Of a stretch of 64,000 nucleotides of DNA, positions 45,101-52,184 are shown in pieces. The notes beneath the pieces are model-generated. The model saw only the letters and a list, made by a program, of their open reading frames with translations. It ran no database searches and was not told the DNA's origin. Position numbers and translations under genes: made by a program. Numbering within the stretch: position 1 is the stretch's first letter; each line of letters starts with the position of its first letter. This DNA is from Polyangiaceae bacterium. Lineage in GTDB: Bacteria; Myxococcota_A; Polyangia; Polyangiales; Polyangiaceae. The DNA is taken from the NCBI GenBank assembly GCA_041389725.1, contig JAWKRG010000006.1, forward strand, positions 62,001 through 126,000, read 5' to 3'.

Positions 45101-47033
45101 TGGCGGCTTGGTCCCAAACCTGACCGGCCACGAAGCAGCGCTCTGCGCTTTGCCACAGGCGCGCATCGTCGGCACTGGCCGCAGCTTCCGCGAAGGCATC
45201 CCCCGCCGCAACCAGATCCCCGGCGGCTTCACGCAGTTCGCCCAGGCGTTTCTGCAAGCCTGTCCGGGCGGCACCCTCTTCGACCTCGGCGATGTTGTCG
45301 GCGATACACTGGGCGGCCAGGTCCGGCCGTTCGCCTCGTTCGAAGAGTTTGACCGCCGTCGACAAGGCCGAGTCGTCACCAGGCGCCAAGCTCGCGATGC
45401 GTCCCCAGGCCTCGCCGGCCGCGACGGGGTCCTTGCGCTTCTGCTCGTGGAGCTTGGCCAGCTGCTTCTCCATGCTGAGACGCGCTTCCAGGTCCGTGGT
45501 CTGCTCGGCGTCTTGCTCGAGCAGCGTCGCCAAATCGTCCCAGCGCTGCGCCTTCTCGAGCAAGCGACGCAGTTGAGTCCGCGGTCCCTCCTCAGAGCGA
45601 TCGAGCGCCGCCAGCTGCTTCCAGGCGTAGATGGCGTTGTCCATGTCGCGCAGCTGCGTCTCGCACAGCCCCGCAATCTCCCGCAGCCAGCCGCGCCGCG
45701 CATCCGAGTCCACGCCTGAGGTGCGTGCCGCAGCCATCAGCACGTCGCGCAAGTCACCATACTTGCGCGCCTGACGAAGATGCCCCTCGAGAAACCCGAG
45801 CGCGTCGGGATTGGCAGGATCGATCTCCAGGATCTCGCGATAGCGCTGCGCCGCTTCCTGCTTCTTGCCCTTGCGCGCGAGAGCATCGGCGACATCCAAC
45901 AGTCCGCGCACGCGGTCGGGGTTGGGCGCGTCTGCTGGTGGCGCCAAGGCCTCGACCAACTCGCTGCCACTCGCGGACTCGCTCGTCACCGCGTCCGTGA
46001 CCAGCCGTCGGGCGTCCTCCACGATCGCGCCGCCCGGGTTTGCCTTGAGATACGCTGCGGCCTTGGGCGCAACCTCGTGCTGACGGCCGAGTTGCTCGGC
46101 GTAGTAGAGCGCGAGCTGGATAGCGCGGTCGTTCGCGGGGTCGAGCTCGAGCGCGCAAGTAGAGTAGGAATAGGCGTGCTCGCCCGGGTACTCCTCCGCC
46201 AGGGCGACGAACAACTGCGCGCCTTCTTGAGCCTCCTGGGGGTGCAGGCTTTCTCCCTGCTGCACTCGCTCGAGCAACAAGCTCGCAAGCTCCTGCTTCA
46301 GCGCAGGATCGCGATCCTGATCGACGTTGCGAGCGTGGCGGAGCGCGTCCGCTGCACCGTAGGGATCGCCCGCCTTCTTGCGGACATCGGCTTCGTCCCG
46401 ATAGAGCGCCACCTGGCGCTCCGGGTCGTCGACCAACGCGAGTTCCATGCCAAAATAGGGCACCGCTTCCGCCCAGGCGCCTTGCTGCTTCAACGCTTCG
46501 CGCACGGAGTAGATCGCGTACTGACTGCTTGGGTCGTAGTCGAGGGCGCGCCGAAAGTTCTCGACGGCCTTCTTGGGCTGCGTGAGCGGAGGCTCGGACC
46601 ACAGCCGCCCCAGCTCCTCGTGGATCCCGGCGACGTGCGCGCGCATGTCGGCGTCTTGCTGAGCGAGGGGAGCCAGCGCCTTTGCGCGGCGCTCCAGCAG
46701 CGCCACGAGCGCTTTGGAGTCGCCCTTCTCACGGTACAGCTCACCGAGTCGGTCAGCAGCCGCGGATTGGGTGGGGTCTCGATCAATGGCAATCATCAAG
46801 GCGCGCGCCGCCCGATGCGCGTCACCCAGGGTGTCGGCCCATACCTTGGCCGACTCCGTCAGCCAATGCGACGCGAGGGCAGAATCGGCAGTTGCCGTCC
46901 CCACCTTCTCGAGGAGCATCGCATAGGACCTCGGATCCGCCTGTCCCGCCTGATGCGCGTAGGAGAGCGCGTCATGGTCGTGGGGATTCTGGACCAGGCG
47001 CTGAACGAGCGCATCCATCTCACGGGGGTCCAT
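42189..47033 (-). CDS. Giant TPR protein (1614 residues)
   Basis: No signal peptide or membrane helix. Residues 1 to about 1430 are almost entirely helical TPR-like units, many with the Ala/Leu-rich pattern of tetratricopeptide repeats (PTQSAAADRLGELYREKGDSKAL, then SLEALEELAEEVGDLARA-like units throughout). The last 180 residues are acidic, Pro/Ala-rich and disordered, ending DDEELIVDDEELFEEE, probably an interaction tail. Likely a cytoplasmic scaffold. It is downstream of a Ser/Thr kinase (76 bp gap) and could be its substrate or adaptor (inference). Confidence 0.85.
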   Translation of the reverse strand: MDPREMDALVQRLVQNPHDHDALSYAHQAGQADPRSYAMLLEKVGTATADSALASHWLTESAKVWADTLGDAHRAARALMIAIDRDPTQSAAADRLGELYREKGDSKALVALLERRAKALAPLAQQDADMRAHVAGIHEELGRLWSEPPLTQPKKAVENFRRALDYDPSSQYAIYSVREALKQQGAWAEAVPYFGMELALVDDPERQVALYRDEADVRKKAGDPYGAADALRHARNVDQDRDPALKQELASLLLERVQQGESLHPQEAQEGAQLFVALAEEYPGEHAYSYSTCALELDPANDRAIQLALYYAEQLGRQHEVAPKAAAYLKANPGGAIVEDARRLVTDAVTSESASGSELVEALAPPADAPNPDRVRGLLDVADALARKGKKQEAAQRYREILEIDPANPDALGFLEGHLRQARKYGDLRDVLMAAARTSGVDSDARRGWLREIAGLCETQLRDMDNAIYAWKQLAALDRSEEGPRTQLRRLLEKAQRWDDLATLLEQDAEQTTDLEARLSMEKQLAKLHEQKRKDPVAAGEAWGRIASLAPGDDSALSTAVKLFERGERPDLAAQCIADNIAEVEEGAARTGLQKRLGELREAAGDLVAAGDAFAEAAASADDARLWQSAERCFVAGQVWDQAANAVGQRAQLTDKPKDKAELFALEADYVGRAGDEASAVLRLEQAADLDPTNESHAKALEERYESAARTEDLVRFLLRRAEQLPQAEQRVALRKRAASMQREVLSDADGARETWLAILSDGDDAETLELLAEDAETRSEFGEAAEYLHRLAKSSGLEDARRMTILLREAQLVAEGLDDKDGAVERYEHILSKYDDKNLPALDAIAALHEQRDDAKGQADALERRLALTEAGDERMDVAQRLASLYEGPLDDPRAALRILDIIRGIDEEDFDALQRACDIAERLEDWPRVAEHLAALSEVEGDDEELSRMTRKLATIQAEQLEKGDEALATLMEVADQGDEACREAYVELGDKLGWSGIVATKLVQWHLESPVSPERHIALRGAFTRFVDVGRDSDAAQVAQEIVRTRGADQELATRLEEIAIKLKDVDALGVAHDFLVQDLSGASRAEEMVRQAETLVSAGVDPIEAINHGEQALTSVGPDEVEPLLERLSKLAPAPGHVIDLYERQIVRCKAPEDRLNALGRAARIAAVNDSLERARAFFDLALSGGVQDATLEALEDVARTTDQSLPEPKLLGVLCEALAAGGQGSRDGGRTRSALLRRSAQLAHRDLGDIDRAFRWIGDALVTHVDDDSLDALEALAEEVGDLARAQTVLSRALDEVFDGPLVRKLLARRAAMRRDKLSDKVGAAQDLKRLHDLSPSDAGISNDLAQLYQDLEDWRGMVQLYEDQILRGKDPSARAEMARKVARLWEERLDDPREAADAWRRVLRMKSGDPEGTEGLERSKAAMIGRAKEPKPAPKPEPKSEPKAAAPAIAEQEPQLTEPEASPEPLPTAAVDELFAPAADDEAAEDDGPTLPPKASEPTAQAEAEAALSGLKPERPDIQFPTADEITVSASITEMSSEDEFAAPAADPAAPPPPGATAAVPDFGADEEYDRTWVQPGLAEELAGKEGPATVDDEELIVDDEELFEEEP

Positions 47034-47109
47034 CGCGGCAGCGAAGCTATCACGCCGTATCTGCCAGCCGCAACGCGGACTTACGCGCTTTCAACGAGAG
47101 GCCCAGCCG

Positions 47110-48588
47110 TCACTCCAAGCGGCCGTATCGCCCGCCGACCCCGCTTGCCGGTTTTGCTGGAGCGGGCGCCGGAACCGGCGTCGGCACGATCAGGGGTCGC
47201 GGCTTCCACTTCACCGGCTTCGGCTTCGCCGTACCCGGTGGCGGGGCTGCGTCGATGGCGTCCAAATCGAGGGGCTCGGGCGCCTCCGCCGAGGGAGCGG
47301 GGGTTGGAGATTCCGTTCCGGCGGTCTGACTGGGAGCCAGACTGCCGACGGCCGCCGGCTTGGGCCTCGCGATGCTTCGCACGGCGAAGAAGCCGAGCAA
47401 GCCGACCAGGAACGTGGCGAACACCGCGGCCGAGAGCCACACCAGCAGATGGGCACGCCCGGGCTCCGCGGGACCGGCGTGCGCCGGGGGGCCGGCCCAG
47501 CTCGTCGCGTGTCGCCCCGTCACGTTGGGAAGCAACTCGGCCCCCGCCGCGTCGAGCTCGGCGGCGAACTGCTCCGCCGACTGCGGTCGGTGCTCGCGGC
47601 GCTTGGACAGCGCGCGGCGCACGACCAACTCGAGGGCGGGTGGGATCAGGGCGTCGGGCGCGACCGTGGAGAGCGGCGGAGGGTCGTCCTTGATGTGGCG
47701 CGCCATCACGACCACCGCGTCGTCGTCGACGAAGGGCGCCTGCCCGGACAACATCTGGAACAAGATCACGCCAAGGGAATACAGATCGCTGCGCGCGTCC
47801 AAGGGCACGCCCTGCGCTTGCTCAGGTGACATGTAGCGCGGTGTCCCGAAGACGGTCCCGGCTTGCGTCTCGAGTTGGTCGACGTGTTCGGGATCCGAGT
47901 GCATCAGCTTGGCAATGCCGAAGTCGAGCAACTTGCACACTTCCCGGTCGCCTCCGTCCGCGGGCATCCGCATGAGGAAGAGGTTGTCGGGCTTCAGATC
48001 GCGATGAATGATGCCTTTTCCGTGCGCTTCCGCCAGGGAGAGCAGCGCCTGCCGCGCGAGAGTCACCGCTTCGTTCACCGGCAAGCGCCCCACCCGTTTC
48101 AAGCGCTGCCCGAGAGTTTCGCCTTCGAGAAGCTCCATGGCCATGAACCACGACCCATCTTCGGCGACACCGAAATCGAATACCGTGACGGTGTGGGGAC
48201 TGACCAGCGCGCTCGTCGCACGCGCTTCACGCTCGAAGCGCACGCGAGTCTCTGCATCGTAGGCGCGTTCACCCCGAACGATCTTGAGTGCGACGTCTCG
48301 ACCGACTGCCTCTTGCCGCGCGCGATAGACCGCCCCCATGGAGCCCGCGCCCACACGACCCAAGATCACGAAGCGACCCGCGACGGTCGTTCCGAGCAAC
48401 GTGTCACCGCCTGCGCGATCCAACTCGCGAATCGGCACGAAGGCGAGTCCATGTTCGGGACAACGCGGAAGCTTGCCGGCACCTGCGAAGGTACGGTTCG
48501 CGCTTGCGTCGAGCAGACGACGACACTTCGGGCACACTTTCGGAACCCGAGCACTCGGCGGCGCCTCGACGAATGAGCCTTGGCCCAT
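47110..48588 (-). CDS. Transmembrane Ser/Thr protein kinase with zinc-ribbon N-terminus
   Basis: 492 residues. An N-terminal CPKC...CPEH pair suggests a small zinc ribbon. Hanks-type kinase: GAGSMGAVY glycine loop, VALK with the beta-3 Lys, HRDLKPDN (RD kinase), DFG, GTPRYMSPEQ. A membrane helix (LVWLSAAVFATFLVGLLGFF) and a short Pro/Ala-rich periplasmic tail follow. All catalytic residues are present, so active. Sits ten bp after the Cys-rich lipoprotein gene and is cotranscribed with the giant TPR gene. Confidence 0.95.
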   Translation of the reverse strand: MGQGSFVEAPPSARVPKVCPKCRRLLDASANRTFAGAGKLPRCPEHGLAFVPIRELDRAGGDTLLGTTVAGRFVILGRVGAGSMGAVYRARQEAVGRDVALKIVRGERAYDAETRVRFEREARATSALVSPHTVTVFDFGVAEDGSWFMAMELLEGETLGQRLKRVGRLPVNEAVTLARQALLSLAEAHGKGIIHRDLKPDNLFLMRMPADGGDREVCKLLDFGIAKLMHSDPEHVDQLETQAGTVFGTPRYMSPEQAQGVPLDARSDLYSLGVILFQMLSGQAPFVDDDAVVVMARHIKDDPPPLSTVAPDALIPPALELVVRRALSKRREHRPQSAEQFAAELDAAGAELLPNVTGRHATSWAGPPAHAGPAEPGRAHLLVWLSAAVFATFLVGLLGFFAVRSIARPKPAAVGSLAPSQTAGTESPTPAPSAEAPEPLDLDAIDAAPPPGTAKPKPVKWKPRPLIVPTPVPAPAPAKPASGVGGRYGRLE

Positions 48589-48598
48589 GATGGCGCTT

Positions 48599-49591
48599 CT
48601 AATTTACCGAGCCTTGGCGGGGAACGCAGAGTAAGACTGTTTTTTCGCTCGCGGCCACGGGGAGGCAGGCCAATTGCTCAGGATTCCCGCAGTCTTTGTC
48701 CACGCAGCAGGAATCCGAACACAGCTTTCCAAGCAGGTTGAAATTGACGCACTGCGACGAAGCGCAGTCAGCGTCGTCGTTGCACGCCCCACCCACTGCC
48801 ACGGGCCCTGGTGGAGTCGCGGCGACCTTGCATCCACGAAGCCCTTGGTCGAGGTCGTAGATGCACTCCATCTGGCCGGAGCTGCCACACTCGGAACGCT
48901 TGCAGCACGGACCCGAACAGTACGTGGGCTGCGCACTAGTGAAGCAAGCGCGCGTGCGACAGTCGTCACCACTGACGCAGTTCTGCGTCCCGATGTCGCC
49001 GCTGCCGCCTGGCGGGCCGCACAAGAATCCGAGGCGCGACAACCCTGGGATCTGACGCAACACACAGCCTTCGCTACTCGCGCAGTCGCTGGTTCCGCAA
49101 CACACGTCGATGCAAAAGCCCGCTTCGCACAACCCCGAGGCGCAGTCCGCTGGCCCCCCACAACTCGAACCGCGCGCTTTCTGTCCTTTCGGGCGTCCGA
49201 CGTTCGCAGCTGGAACGCACACATTTGCGCCGCCCGTGGAAGGCACGCACACGCCCTTGCCGCACTCCTCCGAACTGCAACAGCCTCGGGAGCAAAACGT
49301 CCCCGGCGCGACGCCCAAGCCGGCGCCTTCGATGCAGAACAGAGCAGTTGAGCACGTTCCGTCACCACGACAGGGCTCGGAGACGTCGCCGATGGTTCCC
49401 ACGGGCGAACACCCCGCCGGCCCGCAACTGCGACAGGTGCCGCCCACACATTGCTGGCCGTTGGGACAGGCCGGCGCGCCAATGGCGCCTTCGTTACTGC
49501 ACAGGACTGGGTCGAGTTCGCTCGGCACGATCAGGCTGCACGCGCACAGGGCGAGCGCCCAACCCAGGCCCCCGAGCGCGAGCCGCTTCAA
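48599..49591 (-). CDS. Cys-rich secreted lipoprotein
   Basis: 330 residues from a TTG (TTGA overlap with the upstream stop). Lipobox WALALCAC. The mature protein has very many cysteines in short repeats (CPNGQQCVGGTCRSC, CCSSEECGKGVC, CASGLCEAGFC, CASSQCVNF), the Dickkopf/EGF-like pattern seen on many myxobacterial surface proteins. Probably disulfide-bonded at the cell surface. In the same operon as the kinase, so it might be a ligand or sensor partner (inference). Confidence 0.8.
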   Translation of the reverse strand: MKRLALGGLGWALALCACSLIVPSELDPVLCSNEGAIGAPACPNGQQCVGGTCRSCGPAGCSPVGTIGDVSEPCRGDGTCSTALFCIEGAGLGVAPGTFCSRGCCSSEECGKGVCVPSTGGANVCVPAANVGRPKGQKARGSSCGGPADCASGLCEAGFCIDVCCGTSDCASSEGCVLRQIPGLSRLGFLCGPPGGSGDIGTQNCVSGDDCRTRACFTSAQPTYCSGPCCKRSECGSSGQMECIYDLDQGLRGCKVAATPPGPVAVGGACNDDADCASSQCVNFNLLGKLCSDSCCVDKDCGNPEQLACLPVAASEKTVLLCVPRQGSVN

Positions 49592-50367
49592 AAGCTGACT
49601 CCCACGACGACGCTGCCGCCGTCACGCCGGAGCTGGGCGCTGGCCTTGGCCCGCGGCTCGTCGGCATCGCGCCCGAAGTAGAGCCAGGCGGTCGCACCCA
49701 GGGACACCGCGCTGACCAGAAAGGCGACATCCGCCACCACCGCGTGTTGATGGGCGCTCTCGGCTCGGTCCTGGAGATCCATCGCGGAAGCAGCGGGCCC
49801 GGTGCGCTCGTCCGACGCGGGGCGTTCGGTGAGCGCGCGCACACCAAAGACCACGCCCACGATTGCTGCAGCGCCAGCGATTCCTCCCGCGGCGTAGGTG
49901 AAGCCATCGAGGCGCCCGCGCCGTGGAGCCTCTTTCACCACGATGGTGGGGCGATACACGATGGGCGACTTTGCCTGCTCCGCGGGCACCGTGGAGGTCT
50001 CGTCGAACTCGTCACGCGCACCGCGTAGCCGTTCGATGGTGCGTTCGATGCGCGTGAGCTCCTGCGAGTCCGTCTCCATGTCGCGATAGCGGAGGAAGTG
50101 CTTGAGCGCTTGGTCGATGTCACCGAGCTTCTCGTAGACCAGTCCCAAGTTGTACTCGAGATCCTTACTGCCAGGGTCGAGACGGCGCGCACGCTCCAGC
50201 TCGTCCACCGCGTCGCGGTAGGCGCCTCGTCGATATGCTTCTTGAGCGCGCTCGAAGTGACCTTTGGCTTGCTCGATGGCCGCCGACGAGGGCGAACCCT
50301 GGGCTTGGGCCGAGGTGGCTGCAGCAGTGAGCGACAGGGCCAATGCCAAGACGGCGAGCGAGCGCAT
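49588..50367 (-). CDS. TPR membrane protein with signal peptide
   Basis: 259 residues from ATG 50367. Signal peptide ending near SAQAQ, then TPR repeats (HFERAQEAYRRGAYRDAVDELERARRLDP, EYNLGLVYEKLGDIDQALKHF), a linker, and two hydrophobic segments near the C-terminus (GGIAGAAAIVGVVFGV, VADVAFLVSAVSLGATAWLYFG). Common architecture in myxobacterial kinase operons (outer or inner membrane anchor). First gene of the leftward four-gene operon; divergent from the beta-barrel gene. Confidence 0.78.
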   Translation of the reverse strand: MRSLAVLALALSLTAAATSAQAQGSPSSAAIEQAKGHFERAQEAYRRGAYRDAVDELERARRLDPGSKDLEYNLGLVYEKLGDIDQALKHFLRYRDMETDSQELTRIERTIERLRGARDEFDETSTVPAEQAKSPIVYRPTIVVKEAPRRGRLDGFTYAAGGIAGAAAIVGVVFGVRALTERPASDERTGPAASAMDLQDRAESAHQHAVVADVAFLVSAVSLGATAWLYFGRDADEPRAKASAQLRRDGGSVVVGVSF

Positions 50368-50411
50368 GGGGGGTCGGCCAGACGATAGCGTAAGTTGGAG
50401 GTAGTTCGCGC

Positions 50412-50442
50412 GTTCTCCCGTGGGAATTCGCAAAAGGAGAAC
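50412..50442 (+). promoter_or_regulatory. Hairpin covering the ribosome site of the 50446 gene
   Basis: Seven-base arms GTTCTCC and GGAGAAC surround a 17-base loop. The right arm overlaps the strong AAAAGGAGA ribosome site, so folding could hide it in the mRNA. Located four bases before the ATG. Regulatory role not shown. Confidence 0.35.
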
Positions 50443-50445
50443 CCC

Positions 50446-51072
50446 ATGCTTCTTCGACTCTCGGCCCTGACCGTGGCATTTTTCTTGCCAGCCCTGGCTC
50501 ACGCCCAGCCCTTTGCCGAGCCCACCGAGGGCTCTGCCACCCTCGCCACGGACGGCTACCAGGGCCCCTACGACGCACCCTACGCTCACGAAGACCACGA
50601 CGATCCGCCCCTGTCCTCCAGCGCAGTCCGGGTGCACACGGGCCCCACCCTGCGCATCAGCGAGGCGGATCCCGCCGGAGGCTTGTTCGTGGCTCTGGAC
50701 GTCGGCGAGAAAGCGGCCGGCGTTCGCGCCAGCGGCAGTTGGGTGCGAGTGGGATCCGACAACGGACTCAGCCAGTACGCAGGAGAACTCTGGATCGACT
50801 TCGGCTACGATCGCCGCATTCACCCGATCATCGGCGCGGGCGCGGGCGTGGCACGACTCGACGCGCGGGACCCGCAGAGCGGTGACCTGAGCAGCGAGAC
50901 GGTAGGGATTGGCCTGCTACGCGGCGCCGTGGAATACGTGCTACCGGTCCGTGGCACCGACGCTCGCGCTGGCCTGGAGGTGCTCGGTGCCGTCCCAGCC
51001 ATCGGCTCGGAATCCGCCGGCAACCCGAAGCCCTGGATGTTGGTGACGGCAACCGTGGGAATAGGATTCTGA
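50446..51072 (+). CDS. Outer-membrane beta-barrel protein, unknown
   Basis: 208 residues with strong ribosome site AAAAGGAG. Signal peptide ends near AHAQ, followed by a His/Asp/Pro-rich linker (HEDHDDPP). The rest has alternating polar/hydrophobic strands (GSWVRVGSDNGLSQYAGELWIDFGYD, GAGAGVARLD) and a final aromatic residue (GIGF), like small OmpA/OmpW-type barrels. No exact family. First gene of the rightward envelope cluster. Confidence 0.75.
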   Translation: MLLRLSALTVAFFLPALAHAQPFAEPTEGSATLATDGYQGPYDAPYAHEDHDDPPLSSSAVRVHTGPTLRISEADPAGGLFVALDVGEKAAGVRASGSWVRVGSDNGLSQYAGELWIDFGYDRRIHPIIGAGAGVARLDARDPQSGDLSSETVGIGLLRGAVEYVLPVRGTDARAGLEVLGAVPAIGSESAGNPKPWMLVTATVGIGF

Positions 51073-51171
51073 GCCGACGGTTGATCCTCTCGCCTCCGTG
51101 AAACTCCGGACAACCTGGACCGCCCCCCGTGAGTTTGACACACTCACCGCACGCGCACTTTTCGCAGCGTG

Positions 51172-52071
51172 ATGGCCGACCCTCCGATCCTCGATCCCTT
51201 TCAACCCGGCGCTGCCAAGGCAGAGCGCCCGACCGGCGGCAAGACCAGCAGCCTGGCCGTTCTCTCCCTGAGCGCATCGCTGAGTGGGTTCGTGTGTTTT
51301 CCGGCACTCGGCGGACTGCTCGGCGTCATCTTTGGCGTCGCCGCCAAGAATGAGATCTCGCGAGAGGGTCGCGGCGGCAATGGGCTCGCCATTGCCGGCA
51401 TCGCCCTCGGCGGCCTCAATCTGGTGCTCAGCGTGGCCGCCCTGGGGGCCCTGCTGATGTGGCTTCCGAGCCTCTCGTCCCCCAAGCCCCGCGCGACGGC
51501 GGTGTACCCGACCACGCCGCCGATCGCACCGCCCACCTTGCCCTTCGCGCCTCCCAGCGTGGCGCCGGCGCCCGCGCCGGTGCCGGCAGCCGCCAGCGCC
51601 GATACGAGCGTCGTCCGCACGCACGTCGGCAAGGTCACGCTGGTGGACCTCAGCCGCGACGCCGGCTCCCTGACGGATCTGCTCGATGCCGAGCGCACCG
51701 ACGCCAAGAAGCATGGAGAGAAGTTGGTGCTGTGGTTGGTCGTTCCCGGCTGCAAGCCCTGCAACGGTGTCGCGGCGGCGCTACCCGATGCGCGCATGCA
51801 GCGCGCCCTGGGTGGCACGCGATTGGTGCGCGCAAACGTCCGGGAGTTCGTGGGGGAGCTCACCTACCTCGGTTTGCCCAGCGACAAGATCCCAGGCTTC
51901 GTTCTGCTCAGCGACCAGAACCGACCGATGGACTACGTGCACGGCGGAGAGTGGGACGAGGACGTGCCGGCCAACATCGCCCCCGTGCTGGGCAAGTTCG
52001 TCACGGGGCAGTACACGAAGCGGCGCGACCCCTGGCGCGGAACGCGGCGCGAAGACGAAACCGCGCTCTGA
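51172..52071 (+). CDS. DUF4190-like membrane protein with thioredoxin-like domain
   Basis: About 299 residues. The N-terminal third has two membrane helices with the DUF4190 pattern (LAVLSLSASLSGFVCFPALGG, LGVIFGVAAKNEI, GLAIAGIALGGLNLVLS). A Pro/Ala linker leads to a C-terminal thioredoxin-like domain with a CxxC site (VVPGCKPCNG), LRANVREF-like strand and GFVLLSDQNRP. Probably faces the periplasm as a redox or thiol module. GTG 51169 is an alternative start. Confidence 0.75.
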   Translation: MADPPILDPFQPGAAKAERPTGGKTSSLAVLSLSASLSGFVCFPALGGLLGVIFGVAAKNEISREGRGGNGLAIAGIALGGLNLVLSVAALGALLMWLPSLSSPKPRATAVYPTTPPIAPPTLPFAPPSVAPAPAPVPAAASADTSVVRTHVGKVTLVDLSRDAGSLTDLLDAERTDAKKHGEKLVLWLVVPGCKPCNGVAAALPDARMQRALGGTRLVRANVREFVGELTYLGLPSDKIPGFVLLSDQNRPMDYVHGGEWDEDVPANIAPVLGKFVTGQYTKRRDPWRGTRREDETAL

Positions 52072-52078
52072 GCAGCCC

Positions 52079-52105
52079 CTAGGAATTCGGATCACGAATT
52101 CCTAG
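52079..52105. promoter_or_regulatory. Perfect 11-bp inverted repeat
   Basis: CTAGGAATTCG and CGAATTCCTAG with a five-base loop (GATCA), starting seven bases after the stop of the thioredoxin-like gene and 80 bp before the pseudokinase start. Unusually AT-rich for this genome. No T-run follows, so either a weak terminator/RNA stability hairpin or a protein-binding site. Confidence 0.6.
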
Positions 52106-52184
52106 AGACGCACTACTCGCGCGAAATGCCAGCGGATTCAGCTCAAGACGGCGCCTCGCCATTTTGCTAGACTCGCCCGTCCGC

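Noticed and set aside
45780..47693. 637-codon rightward ORF opposite the giant TPR and kinase genes
   Set aside because: Spans two genuine genes on the opposite strand; no start context, domains or membrane pattern.
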